A stretch of 64,000 nt of DNA from Erwinia tracheiphila (GCF_021365465.1 NZ_CP089932.1:372001-436000); one strand, 5' to 3'; positions 27,337-37,953 are shown, counted from the stretch's first letter. The notes: generated by a model from the letters alone, not told the origin. A program made the numbers and translations.

Positions 27337-27999
27337 ATGATCACCGTTCACCACCTGAATAACTCCCGCTCGCAGCGTGTGTTGTGGATGCTTGAAGAGC
27401 TTGAACTCCCTTATCAAATCAAACAATACCAGCGTGAAAACAACATGCTGGCACCTCAGGCGCTAAAGCAGATTTATCCTTTGGGTAAATCCCCGATTAT
27501 CACCGATGGCAACCGCACCATTGCGGAGTCCGGCGCTATCCTTGAATACCTTCAGGAACGCTATGACAGTGAAAATCGATTTACCCTTGATGATGAAGAG
27601 GCCCGTCTGCAAGCTCGCTACTGGCTGCATTATGCGGAAGGATCGCTCATGCCTCTGCTGGTGATGAAGCTCATTTTTAGCCGTCTTGGTAAGCCCCCGG
27701 TGCCTTGGCTGTTGCGTCCAGTGGGAGGAGCATTTGGCAAAGGCGTGCAAAAAGGCTATCTGGACAAGCAACTCGCCACGCATCGTGGTTTTATCGAACA
27801 GCATCTGGCGCAGAATGAATGGTTTGCCGGTTCTCCATTCAGCATTGCGGATGTACAAATGAGCTTCCCGTTGCAGGCGCTTGCCAGCCGTGGTGGTGCA
27901 GCGAACAGCCCTGCTATTTCAGCATGGCTGGATAAAGTGAAGCATCGCGCGGCCTGGCAGCGGGCGATAAATAAGGGCGGAGAAATCAGCCTCGAGTAA
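27337..27999 (+). CDS. Glutathione S-transferase family protein
   Basis: This 220-residue cytosolic protein should conjugate or reduce substrates with glutathione. The N-terminal thioredoxin-like domain (residues 1-80) begins MITVHHLNNSRSQRVLWMLE, with the active Ser/Asn region at residues 8-12. The cis-proline is in LGKSPIITDGN and the glutathione-binding acid-serine pair in IAESGAILEYLQERY. The helical C-terminal domain contains FAGSPFSIADVQMSFPL. I chose the ATG at 27337 because AAGGA lies upstream and the fold starts there; a longer frame from 27193 overlaps soxR. As I recall, a GST gene also follows soxR in Salmonella. It is intact. Confidence 0.88.
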   Translation: MITVHHLNNSRSQRVLWMLEELELPYQIKQYQRENNMLAPQALKQIYPLGKSPIITDGNRTIAESGAILEYLQERYDSENRFTLDDEEARLQARYWLHYAEGSLMPLLVMKLIFSRLGKPPVPWLLRPVGGAFGKGVQKGYLDKQLATHRGFIEQHLAQNEWFAGSPFSIADVQMSFPLQALASRGGAANSPAISAWLDKVKHRAAWQRAINKGGEISLE

Positions 28000-28168
28000 G
28001 GCGTACTGCTTTTCATTCCCCTGAAACCATCCTGTTCTCATAAGAAAGTGCTATTACGGCGCACCATGCACACAGGGTAACGTCTGGTCTGTTATACCTG
28101 CTCGTCACCAGAGTGCGGTAGCGCCACTCTGTAAAGGGTTCGGAGTTGAAAATGCACCGATAAAGGCA

Positions 28169-28184
28169 GGATAATCGTTTGCCT
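28169..28184 (+). promoter_or_regulatory. Possible PurR half-site upstream of ghxP
   Basis: GGATAATCGTTTGCCT keeps the right half CGTTTGC of the PurR operator consensus (ACGCAAACGTTTGCGT) but the left half is poor. It lies about 40 bases before the ghxP start, where repression by PurR would make sense for a purine-base importer. It needs a matrix score to be believed. Confidence 0.25.
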
Positions 28185-28222
28185 TTTAATAAATCATAAG
28201 AATTCTCAGGGGATTTTCTCAC

Positions 28223-29572
28223 ATGTCGACTCCTTCTTATCAGGCAGGCGGTTCGCTGGATACCTGGTTTAACATTTCTGCACGCGGTAGCTCAGTTCGC
28301 CAGGAGGTGATCGCTGGCCTCACTACTTTTCTTGCGATGGTCTATTCGGTGATTGTCGTTCCTTCGATGCTCGGTAAAGCAGGTTTTCCACCGACTGCCG
28401 TATTTGTTTCCACCTGCCTGGTCGCAGGGTTTGGTTCGTTAATCATTGGGCTGTGGGCTAATTTGCCGATGGCGATTGGCTGTGCGATTTCCCTTACCGC
28501 ATTTACCGCATTCAGTCTGGTGTTAGGGCAGCATATCAGCGTGCCTGTGGCGCTGGGCGCGGTGTTTTTGATGGGGGCGCTGTTTACGCTTATTTCGGCA
28601 ACCGGTATTCGGGCATGGATTTTGCGTAATCTGCCCATGGGCGTGGCACATGGAACGGGTGTGGGGATTGGTCTGTTTCTGTTGCTGATTGCCGCGGACG
28701 GTGTTGAGCTTGTAGTAAAAAATCCTGCGCCCGGACTGCCGATAGCGCTGGGTAACTTTGCCTCTTTTCCTGTAATGATGTCCCTGGCGGGGCTGGCGGT
28801 CATTTTTGGCCTGGAAAAACTGCGCGTGCCTGGCGGCATTTTGTTAACGATCATTACAATATCGGTAGCCGGTTTGATTTTTGATCCCACCGTGAAATAC
28901 CAGGGGCTGTTTGCCATGCCTTCGCTGTCCGATGCTCAGGGACATTCACTGGTATTCAGCCTGGATATTCTCGGCGCGTTGAAACCTGCCGTGCTGCCCA
29001 GCGTACTGGCGCTGGTGATGACCGCCGTGTTTGACGCCACCGGAACCATTCGGGCGGTGGCGGGGCAGGCCAACCTGCTGGATAAAGATGGGCAGATAAT
29101 TAATGGTGGTAAGGCATTGACCACGGATTCGTTGAGCAGCGTCTTTTCCGGTCTGGTGGGCGGTGCGCCAGCGGCAGTTTACATTGAGTCTGCTGCGGGG
29201 GCTGCGGCAGGAGGCAAAACGGGTTTGACGGCCATCGTGGTGGGTATTCTGTTTCTGCTGATCCTGTTCCTCTCTCCGCTGGCTTACCTGGTGCCGGGTT
29301 ATGCCACGGCTCCGGCGCTGATGTATGTAGGGCTGCTGATGTTGAGTAACGTGTCTAAAATCGACTTCACTGATTTTGTTGATGCTATGTCCGGGCTACT
29401 GGCGGCGGTGTTCATCGTGCTGACCTGCAATATCGTCACTGGAATTATGCTGGGTTTTGGTTCGCTGGTGATTGGTCGTGTTTGTGCGGGCGAGTGGCGC
29501 AAGCTGAATGTTGGCACGGTAGTGATTGCCCTGGCGCTTGTGACATTTTATGCAGGTGGCTGGGCCATTTAA
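28223..29572 (+). CDS. ghxP: Guanine/hypoxanthine permease GhxP
   Basis: This is a proton-driven nucleobase importer of the AzgA-like part of the NCS2 family, in the inner membrane. The 449-residue protein has the same length as E. coli GhxP (YjcD) and matches it throughout. Landmarks are [80 protein letters not shown] and [20 protein letters not shown]. About 13 hydrophobic helices are visible. AGGGGA is 11 bases before the ATG. It is followed by a hairpin and then yjcE, the same order as in E. coli. Intact. Confidence 0.95.
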   Translation: MSTPSYQAGGSLDTWFNISARGSSVRQEVIAGLTTFLAMVYSVIVVPSMLGKAGFPPTAVFVSTCLVAGFGSLIIGLWANLPMAIGCAISLTAFTAFSLVLGQHISVPVALGAVFLMGALFTLISATGIRAWILRNLPMGVAHGTGVGIGLFLLLIAADGVELVVKNPAPGLPIALGNFASFPVMMSLAGLAVIFGLEKLRVPGGILLTIITISVAGLIFDPTVKYQGLFAMPSLSDAQGHSLVFSLDILGALKPAVLPSVLALVMTAVFDATGTIRAVAGQANLLDKDGQIINGGKALTTDSLSSVFSGLVGGAPAAVYIESAAGAAAGGKTGLTAIVVGILFLLILFLSPLAYLVPGYATAPALMYVGLLMLSNVSKIDFTDFVDAMSGLLAAVFIVLTCNIVTGIMLGFGSLVIGRVCAGEWRKLNVGTVVIALALVTFYAGGWAI

Positions 29573-29582
29573 ATCTGTCTTC

Positions 29583-29612
29583 CAGAGGCCGATCGTCCGG
29601 CCTCTGTTCTCT
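29583..29612 (+). terminator. Hairpin terminator after ghxP
   Basis: CAGAGGCCG (29583-29591) pairs exactly with CGGCCTCTG (29598-29606) and is followed by TTCTCTTT, an imperfect U-tract. It starts 11 bases after the ghxP stop. Confidence 0.7.
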
Positions 29613-29743
29613 TTATCTCCCTTTTTTCTCTCCGATATTATGCATCCTGTTTTTAAACGGTTTATATTTTTGTTTTACTATCCGCCTGCGCTAGCCCGGT
29701 TGGGTTTGTAGCAAACACCTGGACGAGTTTTTTTAAGGACAAC

Positions 29744-31393
29744 ATGGAAATATTTTTTACTATTCTTATACTTACGCTGATGGTTTCACTGTCAGGCGTT
29801 GCCGCCCGCCTCATCCCTTTTCAAATCCCACTGCCATTAGTACAGATAGCGTTAGGTGCATTGCTTGCCTGGCCTACCTTTGGATTGCATGTGGATTTTG
29901 ATCCGGAGCTGTTTCTGGTGCTGTTTATCCCGCCTTTGCTATTTGCAGACGGCTGGAAAACGCCCACCAGTGAATTCTTGCATCATGGTCGGGAAATTAT
30001 TGGCCTGGCATTGGTGCTGGTACTGATCACCGTGGTGGGGATTGGTTATCTGATTTACTGGCTGGTGCCCGGCATCCCGCTATTACCTGCATTTGCCTTG
30101 GCCGCAGTGCTGTCGCCAACCGATGCCGTGGCGCTCTCCGGTATCGTAGGGGAAGGCCGCATCCCTAAGAAAATTATGGCGATCCTGCAAGGTGAGGCGT
30201 TGATGAACGATGCGTCCGGCCTGGTTTCATTGAAATTTGCTGTGGCCGTCGCGATGGGGACGATGATCTTTACCGTTTCCGGTGCTTCACTGGAGTTTGT
30301 CAAAGTCGCGGTCGGCGGATTGCTGGCCGGGGCTGTCATCTGCTGGTTATATGGACGCTCCCTGCGATTACTTAGTCGTTGGAGTGGTGACGATCCGGCC
30401 ACGCAGACCGTGCTGCTGCTGCTGCTGCCGTTTGCCTCTTATCTGATTGCAGAACATATTGGATTCTCGGGCATTCTGGCAGCGGTGGCCGCTGGTATGA
30501 CCATCACCCGTTCCGGGATCATTCGCCAGGCACCACTTGCAATGCGTTTACGTGCTAACAGCGTCTGGCAGATGCTGGAATTTGTCTTCAACGGCATGGT
30601 GTTTCTGATGCTGGGGCTACAATTGCCAGATATTTTGCAGATTTCCGTCACCGAGGCAAACTCCGACCCCAATGTTGACTTCTGGATGCTGGTAGTTTCG
30701 GTGGTCATGATATACGTGGCGCTGATGGCGGTGCGTTTTGTATGGCTGTGGACAATGCGCCTGATCAGCCAGCGATTGCTGAAAAAACATCCGATGGAAT
30801 TCACCCATTATTCACTGCGCGAACTCCTGATTGCCTCTTTTGCTGGGGTCCGTGGGGCGATAACGCTGGCGGGTGTGCTTTCTATTCCCCTGTTTCTTCC
30901 CAATGGTGCAGGATTTCCGGCACGTTATGAATTGGTCTTTCTGGCAACCGGCGTGATCTTATTTTCCCTGGTCGTCGGTGTGATGTTATTACCCGTACTG
31001 TTGCGCGGTGTGGAAGGCGTTGATAAAACCGCTCACCGCCATGAAGTCCAGATGGCCAGGGCGGTCATGGCCGAAACCGCCATTGAAAGTCTGCATAAAA
31101 TGGAAGAACGACTGATGGCGGATACCGAAGAAAACATCGATCCTGAACTGGTGAAAGAGATCGGTTCACGAGTCATCGGCACTATGTATCGCCGGGTGGA
31201 GGGCAAAGACGACCTTGAACAGGCCCTGAGTGCTGAAAACCTCGAACGGCGGTTCCGCTTAACCGCACTGCGGGCCGAGCGAGGTGAATTATATCATTTG
31301 CGCGCCACAAAAAAAATAAGCAACGAAACCATGCAGAAGATGCAGCACGAACTCGATCTGCTTGAGACGTTACTTATCGAAAAAGAAGCGTAA
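29744..31393 (+). CDS. yjcE: Na+/H+ antiporter YjcE (CPA1 family)
   Basis: This 549-residue cation/proton antiporter of the inner membrane matches E. coli YjcE from MEIFFTILILTLMVSLSGVA to the end. The N-terminal 400 residues form about 12 helices. The transport-core motif is ALSPTDAVALSGIVGEGRIP, then LQGEALMNDASGLVSLKFAV with the NDASG site, and later REVLIASFAGVRGAITLAGV-like LIASFAGVRGAITLAGVLSI. The last 130 residues form a soluble helical tail (MEERLMADTEENIDPELVKE and onwards) as in the E. coli protein. AAGGA lies upstream of the ATG at 29744. Intact. Confidence 0.94.
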   Translation: MEIFFTILILTLMVSLSGVAARLIPFQIPLPLVQIALGALLAWPTFGLHVDFDPELFLVLFIPPLLFADGWKTPTSEFLHHGREIIGLALVLVLITVVGIGYLIYWLVPGIPLLPAFALAAVLSPTDAVALSGIVGEGRIPKKIMAILQGEALMNDASGLVSLKFAVAVAMGTMIFTVSGASLEFVKVAVGGLLAGAVICWLYGRSLRLLSRWSGDDPATQTVLLLLLPFASYLIAEHIGFSGILAAVAAGMTITRSGIIRQAPLAMRLRANSVWQMLEFVFNGMVFLMLGLQLPDILQISVTEANSDPNVDFWMLVVSVVMIYVALMAVRFVWLWTMRLISQRLLKKHPMEFTHYSLRELLIASFAGVRGAITLAGVLSIPLFLPNGAGFPARYELVFLATGVILFSLVVGVMLLPVLLRGVEGVDKTAHRHEVQMARAVMAETAIESLHKMEERLMADTEENIDPELVKEIGSRVIGTMYRRVEGKDDLEQALSAENLERRFRLTALRAERGELYHLRATKKISNETMQKMQHELDLLETLLIEKEA

Positions 31394-31456
31394 TATCAGC
31401 CTGTTTGCTTTCCCTTTATTTATCCGGCAAAGCAAACAGGACGCTCAACGTTGTTA

Positions 31457-32361
31457 TCAGGGAGAGTGGGTTTTTAAGTGCTTTAGCGTGGATGTTTCTC
31501 CCGGCCAGAACTCGCGGTAGCAGGCAATCCATGCCTGAGCACTTTTGGAAAGATAGCTTCCTTCACGCCAGATCAGACCCAGCTTCCATATCAAATCCGA
31601 TTCCAGCGGAAGCCACAGCAGCTTGCCTTTGCCCAGTCGCTGGCAGATCGGTTCTGGTAAAATCGCCACGCCCATTCTCGCCTGTACCATCGCCGCCAGA
31701 AACACTGCCCGCTTCGCACGGCAATCTGTGGCGTAAACCCGCTGGCTTGAAAAGCGCGCATGAGCTGACGATTCAGAGAAAACTCTTCGTTGTAAATCAG
31801 AATTAGCTGCCCAACCAATTCGGCAATGGGAATATGACTGCGTCGTAGCCATTCCGTGGTGCGCGGTACCATCACACATGAAGGATGACTCATTAGCGGA
31901 AGGGCATTGGGCGGCAGATCGTCAGCCATGGATAATGCGGTCAAAGCAATGTCCAGACTTCCTGACAGCACTGCCTTTGCACGGTCAGCCCGCTAAATTC
32001 GGAAATTCTCAGTACCACACCGGGGTTGCGCTGGCGGAATGCGGAAATCGAATTGGCAATTTGCATCCCTACCATAGGGGGAATGCCCAGCCGCAGTTCG
32101 CCATTCTTTAACTCGTTGATGTCACTGATTTCAGCTTCCAGTTGCTTAAACTCTTGCAGAATCGTCATGCCGCGCGGGTACAGCGCCTGGCCGGTGTCTG
32201 TCAGGCCCCTAGCGGATAAGCAGCGTACAGCCCAGCTCATCTTCCAGCTGCTTTGGCATCTTGCTGATAGTGGGTTGGGTAACATAAAGCTGTTCTGCCG
32301 CACGGGTAAAGCTCTGCTGGCGAACTACTTCCACAAAATAACGTAGCGCCCGGACGTCCAT
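31457..32361 (-). pseudogene. CidR-like LysR regulator pseudogene
   Basis: The ATG at 32361 starts MDVRALRYFVEVVRQQSFTR and AAEQLYVTQPTISKMPKQLE, a LysR helix-turn-helix. The frame ends at a TAG after LGCTLLIR (near 32210). It resumes in another frame with GLTDTGQALYPRGMTILQEF and LRLGIPPMVGMQIANSISAF, shifts again near 31990 to GSLDIALTALSMADDLPPN, again near 31730, and ends KLGLIWREGSYLSKSAQAW. So there are at least three lesions. It is divergent from the cidA/cidB remnants, the arrangement of the cid regulon, whose LysR activator responds to acetate or acetoin overflow in other bacteria. Confidence 0.8.
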
Positions 32362-32460
32362 AACTATTCCTGTTTTGCAGAGTTTGAATGATATTAAGTC
32401 ATTTTTTTCACGCCCGGTTACCGCTTTATACTCTGCTTATGCACTTATCCAGGAAAAATA

Positions 32461-32755
32461 ATGATGCTATCGTTGATGCGCTCACAGCGTTGCAGCCTGC
32501 TGCAACGTGTTCAGGTTCCGCTACAGGCTATGTTTTATATTGCTTTTTTTGTCTTTACCCAACAGTTGGTTGACTGGCTGCATTTGCCGCTGCCCGCCAA
32601 TGTTGTCGGGCTGCTCCTGTTGCTGACGATGATTGTCACGGGTGCGTTACCGTTTAACTGGGTTAGGGACGCTCGCGCTGGCTGATGGCAGAAATGCTAT
32701 TCCTGCGGTGGTCGCGATAGTCAACTATTCACAGCTGCCGCGCGTAAGCAGGACA
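32461..32755 (+). pseudogene. cidA: CidA/LrgA holin-like protein pseudogene
   Basis: MMLSLMRSQRCSLLQRVQVP begins the frame. Then LQAMFYIAFFVFTQQLVDWL, HLPLPANVVGLLLLLTMIVT and GALPFNWVRDARAG match CidA/LrgA small holin-like membrane proteins (about 120-130 residues). A frameshift at about 32670 turns the expected GARWLMAEM and the last helix (IPAVVAIVNYSQL) into two other frames. The final third is therefore out of frame. It lies between the cidR and cidB remnants. Confidence 0.82.
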
Positions 32756-32761
32756 ATACCC

Positions 32762-33153
32762 ATGAATGGCCTGAGTATCGGCGTGCGGTGCCTTTTTGCC
32801 ACGCTGCTGATCTATTGCCTCAATAAACGGCTTTATCGCTGCTGGCATCGTCTTATCTTCATGCCGCTGGTAATGACGACGAGGGTGCTGGTGGCGTTGT
32901 TGGTGATAGCGCATATTTCCTGGCAAAACTATATCAGTGAAAGCCGCTGGCTATTGTGGCTGCCTGGCCCGGCGACACTGGCCTTTGCCGTACCGGTTTA
33001 TACCTTTAGGAAGGGGACTGGCTCACTCCGCTTCATGTGGTGGTAGCTAACCACCACATTGCTATTACATACAAGGGGGGGGCCAGTCTGTCCATGATGT
33101 TTTCCGGTGTGGTGGCAGTAGTAATGGCTCCGTTTATTGGCCATATTCTGTGA
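32762..33153 (+). pseudogene. cidB: CidB/LrgB partner protein, internally deleted
   Basis: From the ATG at 32762 the frame reads MNGLSIGVRCLFATLLIYCL, then LIFMPLVMTTRVLVALLVIA and SESRWLLWLPGPATLAFAVP, the N-terminal half of a LrgB-type membrane protein. After VYTFRKGT the frame fails. Only the family end SLSMMFSGVVAVVMAPFIGHIL remains at 33085-33153, so about half of a usual 230-residue protein has been deleted. The whole cid locus is dead. Confidence 0.8.
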
Positions 33154-33302
33154 GTAGACGCCTGAGCGATATTATGTTATCTCCGCAATTATAAGATTAA
33201 GTAAATAAGTCCTGATCTCATGTTATTCCGTCTGGTGATGGTTTACTCTCGGCCTGGTCGCCGATGAAAGAAAGGCGTGAGTTTATTTATCAGGAGAATA
33301 AA

Positions 33303-33848
33303 ATGAAAGCAGTGGCAACTACCGCAGGCGTTCTGGCGCTGCTGGTGCTGGCAGGATCGGCGCAGGCAATTGAAGGTGGCGTGGATGTGGGCCGTCAATA
33401 CACCAATCTGCATGCCGGGTTGGGTAACACTTCTCCGGGGTTTGCACTGACCGGTAACTGGTTGCGCAGTGACCATGACGGTAGCATGGGCAGCGTCGGG
33501 ATGGGCTACAACGTGGTGTTAGGCGATGTGTTTTTGACGCCAGGCGCGAAGGTAATTTCCACTAATCCACGCAACAGCAAAGATGGTTACGCTGTTGCCG
33601 TTGGTCTGGGTACCAGCGTGCCGGTCACGAATATGTTTAATGTTTACGGTCAGTATTATTATTCGCCGGATACGTTCTCCAGCCATATTGATAATTATCA
33701 GGAAGCTTCTGCAGGCGTCAGTTTCCAGCCGATTTCACTGGTCGACGTGCATGTGGGTTATCAGTATATGGCGCTGAACGGTAAAAACGGGCGTAAAGAT
33801 AACGTGCTGGCAGATGGCCCTTACGTGGGCGCGTCGCTACATTTCTAA
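33303..33848 (+). CDS. yfaZ: YfaZ-family outer membrane protein
   Basis: This 181-residue protein has a signal peptide (MKAVATTAGVLALLVLAGSAQA) and a mature part of alternating beta-strands that ends in a terminal phenylalanine (YVGASLHF), typical of an outer membrane barrel. It matches E. coli YfaZ through the strand pattern and QYYYSPDTFSSHIDNYQEAS, YQYMALNGKNGRKDNVLADG and PYVG. Its function is unknown. The ATG at 33303 has AGGAG 7 bases upstream; an upstream frame from 33264 would spoil the signal peptide. It is monocistronic and followed by a strong terminator. Intact. Confidence 0.88.
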   Translation: MKAVATTAGVLALLVLAGSAQAIEGGVDVGRQYTNLHAGLGNTSPGFALTGNWLRSDHDGSMGSVGMGYNVVLGDVFLTPGAKVISTNPRNSKDGYAVAVGLGTSVPVTNMFNVYGQYYYSPDTFSSHIDNYQEASAGVSFQPISLVDVHVGYQYMALNGKNGRKDNVLADGPYVGASLHF

Positions 33849-33851
33849 GGC

Positions 33852-33888
33852 TCAGGGCGGATGATGATTCCGCCCTGATCTTTTTTTT
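33852..33888 (+). terminator. Rho-independent terminator after yfaZ
   Basis: TCAGGGCGGA (33852-33861) pairs exactly with TCCGCCCTGA (33869-33878) around a 7-base loop, followed by TC and eight T. It lies between the convergent yfaZ and acs genes, but the T-run serves only the plus strand. Confidence 0.93.
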
Positions 33889-33911
33889 CGGTGTGACTGC
33901 CGCATTTGCTG

Positions 33912-35867
33912 TCAGGACAGGTTGATGGCCTGTTTTTCTTCCAGCAGTTTTTCTACAACGCCCGGGTCAGCAAGCGTGGAGGTATCTCCGAGGTTACTGG
34001 TCTCACCCGCCGCGATTTTTCGCAGAATGCGGCGCATAATTTTTCCCGAGCGGGTTTTGGGCAACGAATCGGTCCAGTGCAGCACATCCGGGGTGGCAAT
34101 CGCGCCAATTTCTTTTCTCACCCAGTGACGAACTTCAGTGTACAGCTCAGGTGAAGGTTCTTCACCGCTGTTCAGCGTGATGTAGGCGTAAATTGCCTGT
34201 CCTTTAATAGCGTGAGGAATGCCGACTACTGCGGCTTCCGCAATTTTGCGGTGAGAAATCAGCGCGGACTCAATTTCAGCCGTCCCCAGACGGTGGCCGG
34301 AAACATTCAGCACATCATCCACACGCCCGGTGATCCAGTAATACCCCTCTTCGTCACGTCGTGCGCCGTCGCCACTGAAGTACATATTACTGAAGGTTGA
34401 AAAGTAGGTTTGTTCAAAGCGCTCATGATCGCCAAACAGCGTGCGTGCCTGTCCCGGCCAGGAATCGGCAATCACCAGATTACCTTCGTTGGCACCCTCC
34501 AGCGGATGACCTTCGTTATCGACTAACGCAGGCTGAACGCCGAAAAAGGGCCGGGTGGCCGAGCCTGCCTTCAGCTCCGTTGCACCAGGTAGCGGTGCGA
34601 TCATAAAGCCACCGGTTTCCGTCTGCCACCAGGTATCCACGATCGGGCAACGACCGTTACCGATTTTATTGTAGTACCACTTCCAGGCTTCAGGATTAAT
34701 GGGCTCGCCAACGGAACCCATGATACGCAGGCTGGAGCGGTCTGTTCCGGCAATGGCTTTATCGCCTTCTGCCATAAGCGCACGGATAGCAGTAGGTGCG
34801 GTATAAAGCAGGGTAACGCGGTGTTTATCCACCACTTCGGCCATGCGGCTTGGTTTTGGCCAGTTGGGCACGCCTTCAAACATTAACGTGGTGGCACCAC
34901 AGGCCAGCGGTCCATAGAGGAGATAGCTGTGACCGGTGATCCAGCCGACATCAGCCGTGCACCAGTAAATATCTTCAGGATGATAATCAAAGACATATTT
35001 AAATGTCACGGCAGCATACACCAGGTAGCCGCCCGTGGTATGCAGCACTCCTTTGGGTTTTCCCGTGGAGCCGGAGGTATACAGGATAAACAGCGGGTCT
35101 TCGGCGTTCATCTCCTCTGGCTGGTGGTCGGTGCTGGCACTGTTCAGTAGCTCGTGCCACCAGATGTCCCTGCCGGACTGCCAGCCCGTTTCGTTTCCGG
35201 TGCGGCGAAACACGACCACGTTGGTAATGGTTTTTACGTCCGGGTTCGCCAGCGCGTCATCGACATTCTTTTTCAGCGGAATAGTTCGCCCTGCGCGTAC
35301 GCCTTCATCCGCTGTTATGACCAGCTTCGCGCTGGAGTCAATAATCCGTCCGGCCACCGCCTCTGGCGAAAAGCCGCCGAAGATCACGGAGTGAACTGCG
35401 CCAATACGCGCGCAGGCCAGCATCGCCACGGCGGCTTCCGGCACCATCGGCATATAAATAGCCACCACGTCACCTTTACCAATGCCTATTGAGATCAGGG
35501 CGTTGGCAAAGCGACAGACGTCGTGATGCAGTTCGCGAAAGGTCAGGGTTTTGCTTTCGTTGGCATCGTCACCTTCCCAAATGAGTGCGGGACATTCACC
35601 GCGAGCAAGCAAATGTCGATCGAGGCAGTTAGCGGCAAGATTTAGCGTACCGTCCTCAAACCAGCGGATAGCAATATTACCCGGTGCAAAAGAGGTATTT
35701 TTCACCGTGGAGTAAGGTTTGATCCAGTCGAGAATTTTTCCCTGTTCGCCCCAAAACCCATCGGGGTCCTGAACGGACTGTTGATACATGGATGCGTACT
35801 GTTGTGCATTGACCAGCGTGTTTTCCGCAATATTGGCGGGGACAGGATGACGGTGTAGTAGACTCAT
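33912..35867 (-). CDS. acs: Acetyl-CoA synthetase Acs
   Basis: Acs activates acetate with ATP and CoA to acetyl-CoA, scavenging acetate at low levels. The product is 651 residues, against 652 in E. coli, and matches it end to end. Landmarks are [20 protein letters not shown], the ATP motif [30 protein letters not shown], the hinge region [20 protein letters not shown] and the acetylation-controlled lysine in [21 protein letters not shown] chose the ATG at 35867 because AAGGAGAT lies 8 bases upstream and the family N-terminus begins there; a 13-residue extension to 35906 has no such site. In E. coli acs heads an operon with yjcH and actP; here no partner follows. It is divergent from gltP. Confidence 0.96.
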   Translation of the reverse strand: MSLLHRHPVPANIAENTLVNAQQYASMYQQSVQDPDGFWGEQGKILDWIKPYSTVKNTSFAPGNIAIRWFEDGTLNLAANCLDRHLLARGECPALIWEGDDANESKTLTFRELHHDVCRFANALISIGIGKGDVVAIYMPMVPEAAVAMLACARIGAVHSVIFGGFSPEAVAGRIIDSSAKLVITADEGVRAGRTIPLKKNVDDALANPDVKTITNVVVFRRTGNETGWQSGRDIWWHELLNSASTDHQPEEMNAEDPLFILYTSGSTGKPKGVLHTTGGYLVYAAVTFKYVFDYHPEDIYWCTADVGWITGHSYLLYGPLACGATTLMFEGVPNWPKPSRMAEVVDKHRVTLLYTAPTAIRALMAEGDKAIAGTDRSSLRIMGSVGEPINPEAWKWYYNKIGNGRCPIVDTWWQTETGGFMIAPLPGATELKAGSATRPFFGVQPALVDNEGHPLEGANEGNLVIADSWPGQARTLFGDHERFEQTYFSTFSNMYFSGDGARRDEEGYYWITGRVDDVLNVSGHRLGTAEIESALISHRKIAEAAVVGIPHAIKGQAIYAYITLNSGEEPSPELYTEVRHWVRKEIGAIATPDVLHWTDSLPKTRSGKIMRRILRKIAAGETSNLGDTSTLADPGVVEKLLEEKQAINLS

Positions 35868-36360
35868 GGCAGATCTCCTTGAAGTTGTTGATGATATGTC
35901 AGTCAAAGGTTAAATACAGCGAGCAGGCTGCCTTTGTTTCCTTTTTGCGTCTCGGATCACGTCATGCAACACGCGAGCTATCTTCGGGAGGAGAGCGTTT
36001 GCTATTTTCATGCAGCCGCTGGTAATGCACAGAAATACAGCAGATCAAAAATCAATCAAATCTTATTTGTGAGCAGGAAAGTAAAGCACTTATTGCATAA
36101 ATATGCGAAATAAAAGTAAAATATTGCCAATTATAACTAAAAATTAGTCCTTGTTAAGAATTCTGGATTTTTATCCTGTGAATAAAGACTATTTAAGCTT
36201 TACATTACATGGGCTTGCATTTTTGCCTGATAAAATGGTAGATACAGGAGACTTAAAATTAGTCATTAACCATCCATTATCCGCGAATTAGCCGGTTTCG
36301 GCCTGCCCTCCCTGAGAGTAATTCATTATGCGGGAAACGGATTTTATAAAGGAAAAGAAT
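35868..36360. promoter_or_regulatory. acs-gltP divergent intergenic region
   Basis: About 490 AT-rich bases without a gene, carrying the promoters of acs and gltP. TGTGAGCAGG at about 36068 and TGTGAATAAA at about 36177 resemble single CRP half-sites, but neither has a good TCACA partner, so no operator is claimed. Confidence 0.5.
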
Positions 36361-37662
36361 ATGATGAAAGCTGTAAAATTTAGCCTTGCCTGGCAAATAT
36401 TGACGGCATTGGTGCTGGGGATTGTCGTTGGGGCGATACTGCATAATGAACCTTCTGAACGTGAATGGTTAATCACTAACATTCTGAGTCCTGCCGGTGA
36501 TATCTTTATTCATCTGATCAAGATGATTGTGGTACCCATTGTCATCTCTACGCTTGTTGTCGGTATCGCCGGCGTAGGTGACGCAAAAAAACTCGGGCGT
36601 ATTGGCCTCAAAACTATCATCTATTTCGAAGTGATTACCACCATTGCCATTGTAATAGGGATTACCCTGGCAAATGTGTTCCAGCCTGGTTACGGCATTG
36701 ATATGTCAACGCTGGCAACGGTGGACATCTCTAAATATGAAGCCACCACTGTTCAGGTTGAGAGCGGTACACACAGCCTGGTTGCCACCATTTTGTCGCT
36801 GATCCCGCAGAATATTTTTGCGACGCTGGCCAGGGGCGACATGCTGCCGATTATCTTTTTCTCCGTGCTGTTTGGCCTTGCGCTGTCTTCTCTGCCGTCT
36901 GAACAGCGTGAACCCTTGCTGAATGTATTCCGCTCCACCTCTGAAACCATGTTCAAGGTGACGCATATGATTATGCGTTATGCGCCGGTTGGGGTGTTTG
37001 CGCTGATAGCAGTGACCATTGCCAACTTTGGCTTCGCCTCACTATGGCCGCTGGCCAAGCTGGTGCTGCTGGTTTATGCCGCTATCCTGTTGTTCGCCTT
37101 TGTGGTGCTGGGTATCGTAGCCCGTATATGCAATCTGCGAATCACCACCCTGATGCACATTCTGAAAGATGAGTTGATCCTGTCCTACTCCACGTCCAGC
37201 TCGGAAACGGTACTGCCGCGTATTATGGAGAAGATGGAAGCCTATGGTGCGCCAATTTCCATTACCAGCTTTGTTGTGCCTACCGGCTACTCATTTAATC
37301 TTGACGGTTCCACACTTTATCAGAGCATCGCGGCGATTTTCATTGCCCAGCTGTATGGCATTAACCTTTCAATTAGCCAGGAAATCGTGCTGGTCCTGAC
37401 GTTGATGGTGACGTCAAAAGGGATTGCTGGCGTACCAGGTGTTTCCTTTGTTGTCCTGCTGGCGACGCTGGGTAGCGTCGGTATTCCGCTGGAAGGGCTG
37501 GCATTTATCGCTGGCGTTGACCGTATTATGGATATGGCCCGTACTGCACTCAACGTGGTGGGTAATGCGCTAGCAGTGTTGGTTATCGCCAAGTGGGAAA
37601 ATCAGTTTGATAATGACAAGGCGAGAGCTTACGAAGCGAAGCTCAGGCGCACCGCTTCCTGA
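36361..37662 (+). CDS. gltP: Glutamate/aspartate:proton symporter GltP
   Basis: GltP imports glutamate and aspartate with protons through the inner membrane as a trimer (DAACS family). The 433-residue protein matches E. coli GltP, starting MMKAVKFSLAWQILTALVLG. Family landmarks are FIHLIKMIVVPIVISTLVVG, the serine-rich re-entrant hairpin YSTSSSETVLPRIMEKMEAY, TSFVVPTGYSFNLDGSTLYQ (NLDGS is the cation/substrate box), MVTSKGIAGVPG and GVDRIMDMARTALNVVGNAL. AAAGGA lies 7 bases before the ATG at 36361; the next codon at 36364 is also ATG and could be used. It is divergent from acs and intact. Confidence 0.95.
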   Translation: MMKAVKFSLAWQILTALVLGIVVGAILHNEPSEREWLITNILSPAGDIFIHLIKMIVVPIVISTLVVGIAGVGDAKKLGRIGLKTIIYFEVITTIAIVIGITLANVFQPGYGIDMSTLATVDISKYEATTVQVESGTHSLVATILSLIPQNIFATLARGDMLPIIFFSVLFGLALSSLPSEQREPLLNVFRSTSETMFKVTHMIMRYAPVGVFALIAVTIANFGFASLWPLAKLVLLVYAAILLFAFVVLGIVARICNLRITTLMHILKDELILSYSTSSSETVLPRIMEKMEAYGAPISITSFVVPTGYSFNLDGSTLYQSIAAIFIAQLYGINLSISQEIVLVLTLMVTSKGIAGVPGVSFVVLLATLGSVGIPLEGLAFIAGVDRIMDMARTALNVVGNALAVLVIAKWENQFDNDKARAYEAKLRRTAS

Positions 37663-37692
37663 TTCTTTCTGAAACTTACCCCCGGTTATACC

Positions 37693-37714
37693 GATCCCGG
37701 CGTGAGCCGGGATC
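37693..37714 (+). terminator. Hairpin after gltP
   Basis: GATCCCGGC (37693-37701) and GCCGGGATC (37706-37714) form a perfect 9-bp stem with a GTGA loop, 30 bases after the gltP stop. Only CTCTCCTC follows, so it is at best a weak or Rho-assisted terminator. Confidence 0.45.
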
Positions 37715-37953
37715 CTCTCCTCGCAAAGCACAAAGCCTCATTAAAGTTAAATTAATAATGACTTGATTGTTTCAAGGGTATTTTTGTCTTTTCTGCCTGA
37801 TAAATAGTCACAGGCCTTGTTATTTCTGACTTAAGGCTATTGAGATATTAACTGGGTACTGCTCTAAAAATCGTTGCATATTCGCCGAAAACTGTAGAAC
37901 CATGAATTATTCATGTGCTGTCAATTCAGGCAATCGCATCAAGGACGCTTAAA

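Noticed and set aside
35868..36360. CRP operator between acs and gltP
   Set aside because: Only isolated TGTGA half-sites; no TCACA at the right spacing.
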